35,690 bases of DNA, taken from contig JAHJMN010000211.1 in NCBI GenBank assembly GCA_018821305.1, positions 1-35,690 of the forward strand, read 5' to 3'. Of the stretch, positions 18,001-28,664 are shown in pieces. Every line of letters begins with the position of its first letter. Position 1 is the first letter of the stretch. This DNA comes from Myxococcota bacterium. Lineage in GTDB: Bacteria > Myxococcota_A > Polyangia > HGW-17. Made by a program: the position numbers and the translations under genes. The notes beneath the pieces were generated by a model. The model made no database searches. It was not told where the DNA came from and was given only the letters and a program-made list of their open reading frames with translations.

Positions 18001-20747
18001 ATAAAAATATTTATACTGTTGGAGAGGAAGGAAAAGTACTTCTATCAAGCCCGTTTAATAAAGCCAAGGTTCTATTAACTGTGGAAAATCATGGAATTCT
18101 TTACAGGCAGGTTCATGATGTAAAAAAGGGGGTAAACAGAATTTCATTTCCGGTTCCTTCAGGAGCATTTCCCAACGGTTATGTTTCTGCGTATCTTCTG
18201 ACTCCCCGTACCACTGACAAAAAAGACGGTGCCGGAAGGGATCTCGGTGTTTCTCAATTCCGAGTTGGATACGCCGCCTTGAGGACAACAACAAATAAAC
18301 ACAATATGGGTGTTAAAATTACCACTTCGAAGGAAAAAGCAAGACCGGGAGACCAAGTTGATATTAATATTGCGCTTACATCTCCTGAGGGAAATCCTGT
18401 TTCCGGCGAAGTCGCCCTGATGGTTGTGGATGAAAGTGTACTAAGTCTCACAGATTTTCAGACTCCTGATCCGAAGAAAGATGTTTTTCGAAAAATTGGT
18501 TTTAGAGTACGTATATCAGATTCACGTACCGAAATAGAAGGCGAACTCAAAACCCTATACAGTTTGACCCATCCCGGAGGTGGACCGGATATTTCAGTGT
18601 ATGAAGTGCCTAAAATAAAAGATTCAGTACGAAAAACTTTTAAAAATACACTGTATTTTAATCCATCACTTGTCACGGATGCTCAGGGGAAAGTTACTAC
18701 TACAATAACCCTGCCGGACAACGTCACAACATATCGTATTATGGCTGTAGCAATAGATAAAAAATTTCTGTTTGGCTCATCTTCAAAGGAAATAACCGTA
18801 AACAAACCACTGATGATTGAGCCCGCTTTGCCTCGTTTTTTAATCAGTGGTGATAAAATTAAAGCCGGAGTTGTCGCGCACAATATGACGACAAAGCCAG
18901 TGAAAGCAACGGTTACAATTGAGGCAACTGGTATTAAACTGCTATCCACTCCCCGAACGTCAGTTATTATCCATCCACAGAAACCAGTAGAAATTCCATT
19001 TGATATGAAAGCGGATACCATTGGACAGGCACATTTTACATTCTCGGTAAAAACTGAAACTGGTGAGTCTGACAAAGTTCAGACGTCCATTCCTGTAAAC
19101 CCTTTTATCAGGAGCAGAATTCATGTTGCCACTGGGATGACATATGAATCTCATAGTTTAACTCTGGATTTCCCGGAAACGACACTCAAAGAAGGAATGT
19201 TGTCTTTAGAAGTTACTTCAAATCCTCTAACTACTTTAAAGGAAAGCATTGATTACCTCATAAAATATCCGTACGGATGTGTTGAGCAGACAACTTCAAG
19301 TACATATCCTCTTCTGGCCCTGATGGATATACTTCCGACACTTGGAAGTTCCGAGCACACTCCTGAAAAACTTAAAGCTATGGCTCAAAAAGGAATAGAA
19401 AGGTTTTTAAAAATGACTGTGTGGGATGGAGGTCTTGCTTACTGGCCGGGAGGCAACAATTCTCATCCTTATGGTACTGCCTATGCAATGCTTGCAATTA
19501 ATGCTGCCGCTGAAAAAGGCCTTCAAATGCCCCTGAACTTTCGTAACAGAATCGGTGTATACTTGGCAAAAGTACTGAAGGAAAGTGTTGAGAGCAATGT
19601 AAATGCTTATATTATTTATGTGTTGTCTCAAATAAAAAAACATCAGAGCTCATATATTTCAAATTTATACAAAGATAGAAATAAACTGAATATTGAAGCA
19701 AAATCGTGGCTTTATATGGCTATGAATGAAGCAAATAATAATGATCCTAGACTTGAGACACTCCTTAATGAAATAGTCGGGAATTTTGATGAAAACGGTA
19801 ACGTCATTCCCAAAAAGCCACAGAAAAACCTGAATACCAAGACAGATGGACAGGAATATCGAAATTACGGAATGTTCGGATCTCCAATGAAGACCCTGTC
19901 GGTTGTGCTTATGGCTCTTTTATATTCTGATAAATATGTGTCTCTTTCACAAAAACTCGTAACCAAAATCCTTGCATCACAAAAAAATGGATATTTTGGG
20001 ACCACCCAGCAGACCAGTTTTGCCCTGATGGCTCTAGTTGCTTTTGCGAAAAAGCATAATATTGGGTCACAATCTCCAATATTCAAGGTTACGCTGGATG
20101 GTAAACCACTTCAATTTGTCAGTGTGGGGAAAACAGTTTATACCCACAAGTTTGATTTTCCGTCTGTTATTGCAAAAGGAAAGCAGAAACTCACAATTAC
20201 CTCTCTTAAAAAGGGAAAGCCTGTATTTTTCACCCTGAAGACGAAATTTTCTGAAACTCCGCAAAAAGATTATGTATCTGCATACAGTTCCGGGATTTCA
20301 GTGTACAAGCGGATTGAAGATGTTAAGGGTAAAACTGCTCTGGAAGTAGAAGGGGGAAAATTGGTCCGGGTAAGGCTTTTTGTACATATTCCGCAATCGA
20401 ATGAAGACATAAAATACCTGGTAATTGATGATCCACTGCCTTCTGGATTAGAAGCAATCAACACAGACCTTGAGACATCTGCAAAAGTAGCAACAGGCAA
20501 AGAAACGGGATACAAGTTAGCTAATAAAACAAAAGAATATATTTCATTTAGAGAATTCCGGGAGGATCGGGTTTTGTTTTTTGCGGATAGTATAAATTCA
20601 GGGTTCTGGGAATTTACGTATCTGGCCCGGGCAACGACCATCGGAAGTGGATTTGTACCCCCGGTTTCAGCTCACGCCATGTACGATCCCGAGACCCACG
20701 CCAGCTCAAACCCTTCCAGACTGACAGTTAAATCAAATGGGAAGTAA
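14964..20747 (+). CDS. Bacterial alpha-2-macroglobulin lipoprotein, paralogue 2
   Basis: A 1927-residue paralogue of the preceding gene with the same order: signal peptide with lipobox VSSC (Cys23), MG domains (MIFTERGAYNPGETVFFKA is the matching MG start), VVDESVLSLTDF, bait segment, NVTTYRIMAVAID, thioester GCVEQ (Cys1439, Gln1442) and the same C-terminal end. Both thioester residues are intact, so both copies should be able to trap proteases. The bait segment differs strongly from copy 1, with GPDISVYEVPKIKDS against GDSSPPKPTKDSNP. The start has the same GGGAG and spacing as copy 1. Only 94 bp separate the genes, and pbpC starts 3 bp after this stop, so the three are probably one transcript. 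The N-terminal third is the most diverged part. Confidence 0.96.
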   Translation: MNKKYKLFVRLLPVFLLLFVSSCPQKPEPSRRDKKEEMPHMQFPSAVNVFPPPVDKSPLNRPDFAKLYEPETYKKTFSHYSEPSVHTEGFCNQTKLKGVIYISFSDQMVEWDKVGKKASPPISINPPGGMFIWESPDILRFHPAGPFSGEMKYQVSVPKDLKSIKGGTLKKAFTKTATMKSMCNIGGKIIEWEPIIGKPQIAGLNGCSYWGNNILTKDGQCVYFDQSVSAKFVKEKIVVTVNGVKNPYLLREQYSKDSKFERGQAYQIIPKGPFKPGTKIVFTPDKSIASHGQTTPGKFRDNWFITTLTMPKPMEALEPSVPKSGGTVKKISKNKYELYNLGFRFYLKFTNEIQGYSKKEFERLITITPRVNLTFENYGSKIFIFGDLDPNKQYTVHVSNRLQDQYGYYLKEPQTIILKPRPLLPSFKYAFNKSREKTKEIEISTVNVSDFTLNVYPLTKQNIIKGLLLAETGKGSIADIPFVKLEKNKIVKDNKVKLHNFSLKDHLKEKLIGPVLYTLANSVPKINQPASEEFRKHWLLQFTQMGCSVKILPDELIVWLTNITTGAHVSGAELSVYDEKGKLLHTKKSDEHGVVLIKEKNRLIATRLYFIIEHKNHLAYHIHKKEKTIANWRFKIPQSGINSAGYNPAMIFTERGAYNPGETVFFKALIRKGSGEDMVALTGEKVTVGIFGPYDEKIDEKVLNLNEFGTVSGSFKTIPTFQSGSHTLKVFYNKNNIASTTVQVTAFRKPKFRVNITTEKSSYINGGQVPIQVESRYLFGSPMGSADLTFFYFLSKGKFVPDGYAKFSFNPLDNYIETPYPNSWRETLSSDGKYNINKSLKFNSKGTLNVIFQADVQDIDRQTVSRTSNITVHPAAHYAGVRIVDLEPKVGKPTKFEAVTLDHKGNLLKGKPMKVQIHRRTYTWYWESDGGDDNQSFYEGYRNKLVTECKIIRTGEKFECRHIFKEPGLYEVVAQTKDSKGNISEGAMAFYVIGEGESALGRSTFVPMNLILDKNIYTVGEEGKVLLSSPFNKAKVLLTVENHGILYRQVHDVKKGVNRISFPVPSGAFPNGYVSAYLLTPRTTDKKDGAGRDLGVSQFRVGYAALRTTTNKHNMGVKITTSKEKARPGDQVDINIALTSPEGNPVSGEVALMVVDESVLSLTDFQTPDPKKDVFRKIGFRVRISDSRTEIEGELKTLYSLTHPGGGPDISVYEVPKIKDSVRKTFKNTLYFNPSLVTDAQGKVTTTITLPDNVTTYRIMAVAIDKKFLFGSSSKEITVNKPLMIEPALPRFLISGDKIKAGVVAHNMTTKPVKATVTIEATGIKLLSTPRTSVIIHPQKPVEIPFDMKADTIGQAHFTFSVKTETGESDKVQTSIPVNPFIRSRIHVATGMTYESHSLTLDFPETTLKEGMLSLEVTSNPLTTLKESIDYLIKYPYGCVEQTTSSTYPLLALMDILPTLGSSEHTPEKLKAMAQKGIERFLKMTVWDGGLAYWPGGNNSHPYGTAYAMLAINAAAEKGLQMPLNFRNRIGVYLAKVLKESVESNVNAYIIYVLSQIKKHQSSYISNLYKDRNKLNIEAKSWLYMAMNEANNNDPRLETLLNEIVGNFDENGNVIPKKPQKNLNTKTDGQEYRNYGMFGSPMKTLSVVLMALLYSDKYVSLSQKLVTKILASQKNGYFGTTQQTSFALMALVAFAKKHNIGSQSPIFKVTLDGKPLQFVSVGKTVYTHKFDFPSVIAKGKQKLTITSLKKGKPVFFTLKTKFSETPQKDYVSAYSSGISVYKRIEDVKGKTALEVEGGKLVRVRLFVHIPQSNEDIKYLVIDDPLPSGLEAINTDLETSAKVATGKETGYKLANKTKEYISFREFREDRVLFFADSINSGFWEFTYLARATTIGSGFVPPVSAHAMYDPETHASSNPSRLTVKSNGK
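20154..20262 (+). repeat. Near-identical internal block of macroglobulin pair (copy 2)
   Basis: Partner of 14282-14390, two mismatches in 109 bp. The flanking sequences on both sides fall to ordinary paralogue-level similarity. Confidence 0.93.
20539..20734 (+). repeat. Near-identical 3' block of macroglobulin pair (copy 2)
   Basis: Partner of 14667-14862, four mismatches in 196 bp. It ends just before the stop, where the two genes diverge into different tails. Confidence 0.94.
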
Positions 20748-20750
20748 TGG

Positions 20751-23174
20751 ATGAGGCAATCTGATAAATTTACGGACGGAATTTTAAAAAAAAGATTACG
20801 TGGTCCGCTATGGGCAAAAATAATTCTGGTACTTCTTTCTTTAACTCACATTCTGATCTGCAGTTTCTGGCATACAGTGAATACTGAGGATTATCCGGTA
20901 GATAGACTCTTTCATATTTCTCCACCATCAATTCAGTTTTTTGATATGAGAAAAGTTCTCCTCAGAGAGTTTTCAGCAGAAAAGTCACGTTTTCAGCAAT
21001 GGGTGAATTTGAAAAAGATATCTCCCAACCTGATAAATGCTACCATCGCAGCGGAGGATATTTCGTTTTTTAAACATGATGGTGTGGATTTCGGTGCACT
21101 TTTTCGAGCATTAAAAGATAATCTGTTTTCTCGCCGGATAATTTCCGGAGCTTCCACCATAACCATGCAACTTGTGAGGCTTTTACACAGGCGGGAGAGA
21201 TCCTATGTTTCAAAGGTCGTTGAAATAATTGAAGCTTACAGGTTGGAAAAGATTTTATCCAAGGATCAGATTCTTGAACAATATTTCAATCGTCTTTTTT
21301 ATGGAAATGGAGCGGTGGGAGTAGAAGCTGGAGCATGGAGTTATTTCAGAAAGCCGTCAAGTCATCTTTCTCTGGCGGAATCTGCGTTTTTAGCAGTTAT
21401 TCCGAGATCTCCCGGCTTATATAATCCCTATAAGAATTTCAACCGGGTAAAAAAAATGCAGGAAAGGGTACTTGGACGAATGAAATCCATGGGGTACTCT
21501 TCTGAAGAAATTACAGCGGCTTTTGATGAAAAAATACAGATACAAAAGCCATCGTATCCTTTTATGGCTCCTCATTTTACACGGTTTTTAAAGAATCAGT
21601 TGGCCCATGATTTTCCCGGGGTAAAATTTCAGAAAGTCCATACGACTCTTGATTTTGATTTACAACGAAAGATTGAAGGTATAGTGCGCCGGGAAATAGC
21701 TCAACTGAAGGAAAAGAGCGTTACAAATGCCAGCGTTCTAGTTATGGAAAACGATACAGGTAAAATCCTCGTCTGGGTTGGATCAGAAAATTTTGCCAAT
21801 GAAAAAAACAGCGGGCAAGTCGATGGAGTTGTTTCTCTGAGGCAACCGGGTTCGACGCTTAAACCTTTTACATACGCTCTCGCTCTTATGAAAGGTCATA
21901 CTGCAGCCACGATTATGGAAGATGTGGAAACCCATTTCACTATCGCAAAAGGCCACAGTTTTGTGCCTAAAAACTATTCAAATCATTATTATGGGCCCGT
22001 GAGAATACGTTCTGCTCTTGCTTCTTCCCTGAACGTGTCCGCATTTGCAGCAGCAAAATTTGCAGGACAAAAAAATCTCCTTGAAACCCTTCAGAGTTTA
22101 GGATTTTCATCACTTACAAAGAAAACAGATTATTATGGTCTTGGACTTACTATGGGTAATGGGGAAGTCACCCTTTTAGAACTGGTGACCGCGTATGCTG
22201 CTTTGGCCCGGGGCGGTGTTTATAAAAAACCACAGTTTTACACGACACTGGATGAGACAGACGGAAAAATTAAAAAGTATGAGGAATCACCATTACGCCG
22301 AGTACTTCCGGAAGATATCAGTTACCTTATTACCCACATTCTTGCGGATCCCAATGCCCGCATTGCTGGTTTTGGTCTCCTGACTCCGTTTAATTTTCCT
22401 TTCCATGTGGCGGTCAAGACCGGGACATCCAGTAACTGGCGGGATAATTTTACTCTGGGTTTTACAAAAACGCACACCATCGGGGTCTGGGTTGGTAATT
22501 TTGATGGTCATCCCATGAGACATGTGTCCGGAGCAACAGGGGCAGGGCCAATTTTTCGATATATAATCATGGCATTGACGGAAGGAAAACGGCCTGATTC
22601 TTTTACTCCACCAACTCCGCTGGTAACGAGAACCATCTGCCCACTTTCGGGAAAACTGCCTGGTTCTAATTGTCCTCACACCATGCAGGAAATCTTTATT
22701 CCAGGAACAGAACCAACGGAAAGTTGTAATTTTCATCAATTTGTATCTATTGATAGACGCAATGGACTTCTTGCTGGTCCCCGATGTTCTCACGGTGTTT
22801 TAAAACCTTTTGCTGTTTATCCACCTCAGTACGCAACATGGGTTAAAACAGAAAAAATCCCAACGGCTCCAATTAAGTATTCACCTTTTTGTCCCGGTGA
22901 AACCAGAGAAATGAAGGCCCCCATAATAAAATATCCTAAAAATGGTGCACATTTTCTAGTGGATCCATCCCGTTCCATGGAGTTTCAGCAGCTGCCACTA
23001 AAAGCTTTGGTTTTTCAGGAAAACCCACGATGCACGTGGTATTTAAATGACAAACCAGTAGCTACGGTTTATTCACCCTGTACTTTTTACTGGCCACTAT
23101 CAAAAGGAAAATATCAAATAAAAGTAGTAGTGAAGGGTATTGTGAGCAAGCCTGTAACAATAACTGTCCGATAA
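20751..23174 (+). CDS. pbpC: Penicillin-binding protein 1C
   Basis: An 807-residue bifunctional class A PBP. After a signal-anchor helix (about 20-40) comes the GT51 glycosyltransferase with catalytic Glu102 in AAEDISFFKHDG and the SGASTITMQLVR motif. The transpeptidase domain has the nucleophile Ser368 in STLK, SLN at 426-428 and KTGTS from Lys556. The C-terminal BiPBP_C-like domain has NDKPVATVYSP and ends in KPVTITV. It polymerises and crosslinks peptidoglycan on the outer face of the inner membrane. In known genomes pbpC is paired with alpha-2-macroglobulin, as here, with repair of the wall after attack the proposed role. The start ATG has GGGAAG ahead and follows the macroglobulin stop by 3 bp, so translation may be coupled. 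Confidence 0.97.
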   Translation: MRQSDKFTDGILKKRLRGPLWAKIILVLLSLTHILICSFWHTVNTEDYPVDRLFHISPPSIQFFDMRKVLLREFSAEKSRFQQWVNLKKISPNLINATIAAEDISFFKHDGVDFGALFRALKDNLFSRRIISGASTITMQLVRLLHRRERSYVSKVVEIIEAYRLEKILSKDQILEQYFNRLFYGNGAVGVEAGAWSYFRKPSSHLSLAESAFLAVIPRSPGLYNPYKNFNRVKKMQERVLGRMKSMGYSSEEITAAFDEKIQIQKPSYPFMAPHFTRFLKNQLAHDFPGVKFQKVHTTLDFDLQRKIEGIVRREIAQLKEKSVTNASVLVMENDTGKILVWVGSENFANEKNSGQVDGVVSLRQPGSTLKPFTYALALMKGHTAATIMEDVETHFTIAKGHSFVPKNYSNHYYGPVRIRSALASSLNVSAFAAAKFAGQKNLLETLQSLGFSSLTKKTDYYGLGLTMGNGEVTLLELVTAYAALARGGVYKKPQFYTTLDETDGKIKKYEESPLRRVLPEDISYLITHILADPNARIAGFGLLTPFNFPFHVAVKTGTSSNWRDNFTLGFTKTHTIGVWVGNFDGHPMRHVSGATGAGPIFRYIIMALTEGKRPDSFTPPTPLVTRTICPLSGKLPGSNCPHTMQEIFIPGTEPTESCNFHQFVSIDRRNGLLAGPRCSHGVLKPFAVYPPQYATWVKTEKIPTAPIKYSPFCPGETREMKAPIIKYPKNGAHFLVDPSRSMEFQQLPLKALVFQENPRCTWYLNDKPVATVYSPCTFYWPLSKGKYQIKVVVKGIVSKPVTITVR

Positions 23175-23182
23175 CTTTTTAG

Positions 23183-23263
23183 AGCGCTTCATGAGTACCC
23201 TGTTTACCTCAAACCCTGTAAAAAAATCAGGGAAGCAGTGAATCATTAGCAGGATCGGGACAA

Positions 23264-23266
<3 letters not shown>
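23183..23266 (+). repeat. Family A repeat, truncated, overlapping the end of cheB
   Basis: Begins with GCGCTTCATGAGTA, close to the family A left terminus. It continues with CCTGTTTACCTC, AATCAGGGAAGCAGT and AGCAGGATCGGGACAATCAGG, which match internal blocks of other copies. The right terminus is missing. The last bases (23264-23266) are the stop codon of cheB on the other strand. It fills the space between convergent pbpC and cheB. Confidence 0.65.
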
Positions 23267-25130
<1,864 letters not shown>

Positions 25131-25160
25131 GATGCTATCCGGGTCTCGGGTTAGAGCATT

Positions 25161-25190
25161 GCGGGGATCTCCTGAGAAGATCCCCGCTTT
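25161..25190. terminator. Strong hairpin between mcp and cheR
   Basis: GCGGGGATCT (25161-25170) pairs perfectly with AGATCCCCGC (25177-25186 region, one-base uncertainty in loop) around a loop of about seven bases. On the plus strand it is followed by TTTTCACAGTTTTT, the form of an intrinsic terminator for antisense transcripts. On the minus strand no U-tract follows, so for the operon it may act as a stability or partial-attenuation element. Confidence 0.6.
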
Positions 25191-25199
25191 TCACAGTTT

Positions 25200-28094
25200 T
25201 TAGAATTCTTTGAAATCCGGATCGTCATCCATGGGGATGATGTCTTCCGGCGCCATTCGAGATGGTTTGGCTCCCCCAAGACGTTTTGGAGGTTGTGGTC
25301 GGCTGGAGCGACCGGGAGCTGCAGGTTTTCCGCCGCCAGAGGTGAGTTTGCGGGATCGGGTATCACGATTGTGATTAAGAACAAACTTATCAACCATGGC
25401 TGCAAGTTCCTGAGCCTGACTTGCAAGTTCTTCTGCTGCGGAGGAACTTTCTTCGGCGTTTGCCGCGTTGTGCTGAGTTACTTCATTCATTTGAGCCACA
25501 GCACTATTTACCTGCTCGATACCGCGGGATTGTTCCTGGGATGCGGCAGCTATTTCTTTAATTATTTCGCCAACTTTGCTGATGCCATTCACCATTTCTT
25601 CCAGTCGTTTACGCACTTCCTGGGAAATATTGGCACCGTGTTCAGACTGAACCACGGATTCTTTGATGAGGCTTTCAGTTTTCTTTGCCGCTTCTTTTGA
25701 TCTCAGTGCAAGGTTTCGGACTTCTTCGGCGACAACTGCAAAACCACGTCCTGCTTCACCGGCACGGGCAGCCTCAACGGCAGCGTTTAGTGCGAGAAGG
25801 TTAGTCTGGAACGCGATTTCATTGATGTCTTTAATGATTTCAGAAGTGCCTTCTGCTGAATGACGGATTTTACCCATGGCGTCGATGAGGCGCTCCATTT
25901 CTTTGGATCCCTGATTTGCCGCTTCACGGGCAGCCCCCGCAAGGGAGTTTGCATGCAGGGAATTATCAGCGTTCTGTTTGGTCATGGAAGCCATTTCCTC
26001 AAGGGACGAAGATGTTTCTTCAAGACTGGAAGCCTGTTCCGATGCACCTTCTGCGACGGCCTGAGAACTGGAAGCAATCTGACTTGCGGCACCCTGAATC
26101 TGCTCTACAGCTTCTGCAACCTGTAAGAGCGCATCATGAAGAGCTTCACCAAGGTTATTGATGTAATTAACAAGATCCGCGTGTTCGCCCTTATAGATAC
26201 CTGCTACACGGGCACGAAGGTCATAGTTAGCAAGTTGTTCAATAATTCCGCGACATTCTTTGACGGGGTTGAGTACAGCGTCAAGAGTTTCATTAACTCC
26301 ACCGACGATGGCACGATAATCACCCTGATGTTTCGTCGCATCCGCCCTGGTATTCAAACGGCCTTCCACAGCGGCAACACTGAGCATTTTTGCATCACCG
26401 ATCATCTCGTTTACCGCATCAATACAGGTATTGAGGTTGTTTTTGATGATGTTGAAGTCACCGTTGTAGGAATCGGTGATTTTCGGAGGCATGTTACCCA
26501 TGGATATTTTAGCAACATAATCCGCGGCGACATTCAGAGGTCCAATCACCGCATCCAGAGTGTTGTTTACGCCGGAAACGATTTTCTGATAATCCCCATG
26601 ATGCTTTGAAGCATCCGCTCTGGTGGCAAGGCGTCCATCCACAGCTGCTTTTGAGAGCATAACCGCATCGGCAATGAGATTGTTGACGGCATCAATGCAT
26701 GTGTTGAGGTTGTTTTTGATGATATTAAAGTCACCGTTATAAGAATCGGTGATTTTTGCGGGAATATCTCCCATGGAGATTTTAGAAACGTAATCCGCAG
26801 CGACATTCAGAGGCCCGATAACTGCATCAAGGGTCTCATTTACCCCAGCAACGATTTTTCTGTAGTCCCCTTGATGTTTTGTCGCATCCGCTCTGGTGGC
26901 AAGGCGTCCATCCACGGCGGCTTTAGCGAGCATCATGGCATCCTCTGAAAGCATATTTATAGCGTCAACTGTTTCTTCAAGGGCATTATTTATTTTAGTA
27001 AAATTCTCATTTACAAGTTTAGTATCCTGGTCTGCCTCGGCAAGATTAGTGTCTATTTTGAGATCACCCACGGCAACTTTTTCAAGGTTTTTAATGACTC
27101 CAGAAACAGCTTCATCAGTGTAAAGAGCAATTTTTTCAGCTATGCGTGCGGCAGCTTTAATTGTTGTCTGATCCATAACGACTTCGAAGGCACCGATGAT
27201 GTTTCCATCGGCATCTTTTACGGGAACGCCGGTGTATTCAATGTCGAGATTATGCCCGCCGGGATGAGCATCAGTGGAGGAAGTTGTTGCGTTTCTGCTG
27301 GCCATGGCCGCAGCGCAGGCACATTTGGGTGTGTTGCAGTCGCTGGTTTTAAAGTGGCCGTAGCACTTGGTTCCAAGGATCTGATCTCTTGGTAAACCAA
27401 TAACTTTTGCCCCCGTGGTGTTCATGTAATTGACGGTATAGTCTTTACTGATGATCATGGCGGGTATGGGCATGGAGTCGAGGTGTGTTGTTACGGAATC
27501 GAGAGCATAATTGAAGTATTTGGATATTTCTGCAAATTCGCCCTTGTGTTTGGTTAAATCAATTCGGCGCAGAAGGTGTCCTTCCATTGCAGCTCTTGAA
27601 AGCATGAGGACATCTTCCATCATGTTGGCAAGTCCTGTTGAAGCTTCCATGCGATGAAGCAGGGAAACAATATTTTTAACAATGGTCGAAACCAGAGTCA
27701 ATTCATCGTTTAAAAAGGGACCTTCATCCGCTTCCGGTTTTTTCTCAATGTAAATAACTTTGACTTCCCCGACTTTTTTCCCGTTTATTTCGATTGGTTC
27801 TGATATTGCCCATCTAGATTTTTTAAAGTCATCCGTTTCGTAGGCTTTTCCTTCATACGTGATCTGGGCTGCACAGACGTCAGGGTACTGGAATGCCGGA
27901 GGAATTATTTCCACCAGTTCTGTAAGAGCTTCCTCAATTGAATTGGCAGCGGAAACTATGTCGTTCATGCTGTATACACAGTCCAGTTCTTTTCTTCTTT
28001 CTGCAAGATCCAGTTCAAGTTTTGCGATACGATCGAGAAGATCCTGTGAGGATTGTTCCTCTGCAATGGGTGTTTCATTCTTCTTTGATGTCAT
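25200..28094 (-). CDS. Soluble methyl-accepting chemotaxis protein with GAF-like, PAS and tandem HAMP-like units
   Basis: A 964-residue receptor without a signal peptide or membrane helix, so it should be cytoplasmic. A coiled coil (about 15-40) is followed by a GAF-like region (45-145), a half HAMP-like unit (168-201), a PAS domain (about 205-310) with clustered cysteines 244, 253, 258 and 260, then two full 91-residue HAMP-like repeats (392-482, 483-573) and a third partial one. The signalling tip is recognisable by [21 protein letters not shown] and [13 protein letters not shown]. The tail DFKEF fits the aromatic-x-x-aromatic pattern of CheR/CheB-tethering pentapeptides. GGAGG stands before the start. 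It is between cheW and cheR in the operon and is probably their dedicated receptor. The input signal is unknown. Confidence 0.96.
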   Translation of the reverse strand: MTSKKNETPIAEEQSSQDLLDRIAKLELDLAERRKELDCVYSMNDIVSAANSIEEALTELVEIIPPAFQYPDVCAAQITYEGKAYETDDFKKSRWAISEPIEINGKKVGEVKVIYIEKKPEADEGPFLNDELTLVSTIVKNIVSLLHRMEASTGLANMMEDVLMLSRAAMEGHLLRRIDLTKHKGEFAEISKYFNYALDSVTTHLDSMPIPAMIISKDYTVNYMNTTGAKVIGLPRDQILGTKCYGHFKTSDCNTPKCACAAAMASRNATTSSTDAHPGGHNLDIEYTGVPVKDADGNIIGAFEVVMDQTTIKAAARIAEKIALYTDEAVSGVIKNLEKVAVGDLKIDTNLAEADQDTKLVNENFTKINNALEETVDAINMLSEDAMMLAKAAVDGRLATRADATKHQGDYRKIVAGVNETLDAVIGPLNVAADYVSKISMGDIPAKITDSYNGDFNIIKNNLNTCIDAVNNLIADAVMLSKAAVDGRLATRADASKHHGDYQKIVSGVNNTLDAVIGPLNVAADYVAKISMGNMPPKITDSYNGDFNIIKNNLNTCIDAVNEMIGDAKMLSVAAVEGRLNTRADATKHQGDYRAIVGGVNETLDAVLNPVKECRGIIEQLANYDLRARVAGIYKGEHADLVNYINNLGEALHDALLQVAEAVEQIQGAASQIASSSQAVAEGASEQASSLEETSSSLEEMASMTKQNADNSLHANSLAGAAREAANQGSKEMERLIDAMGKIRHSAEGTSEIIKDINEIAFQTNLLALNAAVEAARAGEAGRGFAVVAEEVRNLALRSKEAAKKTESLIKESVVQSEHGANISQEVRKRLEEMVNGISKVGEIIKEIAAASQEQSRGIEQVNSAVAQMNEVTQHNAANAEESSSAAEELASQAQELAAMVDKFVLNHNRDTRSRKLTSGGGKPAAPGRSSRPQPPKRLGGAKPSRMAPEDIIPMDDDPDFKEF
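26274..26921 (-). repeat. 273-bp tandem coding repeat within mcp
   Basis: Two full units (26649-26921 and 26376-26648) and about 100 bp of a third. Each unit encodes a 91-residue HAMP-like pair beginning [12 protein letters not shown] and running through [10 protein letters not shown] and [15 protein letters not shown]. The nucleotide similarity between units 1 and 2 is high over long stretches, so unit number could change by recombination. Confidence 0.92.
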
Positions 28095-28136
28095 TTTAAC
28101 CTCCGGTATATAAAAACGATTGATGTTTAAATCCTG

Positions 28137-28637
28137 TTAATTTCCTAATACTTTGTCTATATCTAATAAAAATATTACTTTTTTTCCTGATTTACCGATG
28201 CCGAGGATGAAATCCAGGCTTGTGGCATCGGAACCCATTGATGGAGGTGGCTCAATCTGATTGGCAGTTATATTCATAACTTCGAGGACTTCATCCACTA
28301 ATATCCCCATCGTGCTTTCACCATGTTCTGTTGAAATCTGAACAACAATGATGACCGTTTGATCCGTAGCTTCCGCTTCCTGCATTCCGAATTTCAGCCG
28401 CAGATCCACCACGGGTATTACTTTTCCTCGCAGATTGATTACACCTTTAATGAAATAATCTGACTTGGGAACCCGCGTAATGTCCATGAGACCTATGATT
28501 TCACGAACTTTCATAATCTGCAGCCCGTATTCTTCATCCGCAAGCTTGAATGTCATGAATTTCCCTTCAAGATCTTCTGACATCTGCTGATCTGCGGCGG
28601 ATTTCTGGGCCGTACTCTCTCGCATATTTTCTGCCAT
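28137..28637 (-). CDS. cheW: Chemotaxis coupling protein
   Basis: A 166-residue CheW. After a polar N-terminal extension of about 25 residues comes the SH3-like CheW domain: FMTFKLADEEYGLQIMKVREII, then VPKSDYFIKGVINLRGKVIPVVDLR-type core, and VLVDEV-like ILVDEVLEV toward the end. It links the receptor to CheA in the signalling array. A very good AAGGAG stands six bases before the start. It follows cheA by 27 bp and precedes the receptor gene by 42 bp. Confidence 0.97.
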   Translation of the reverse strand: MAENMRESTAQKSAADQQMSEDLEGKFMTFKLADEEYGLQIMKVREIIGLMDITRVPKSDYFIKGVINLRGKVIPVVDLRLKFGMQEAEATDQTVIIVVQISTEHGESTMGILVDEVLEVMNITANQIEPPPSMGSDATSLDFILGIGKSGKKVIFLLDIDKVLGN

Positions 28638-28664
28638 GTTATACTCCTTTACTGAAATGGATAT

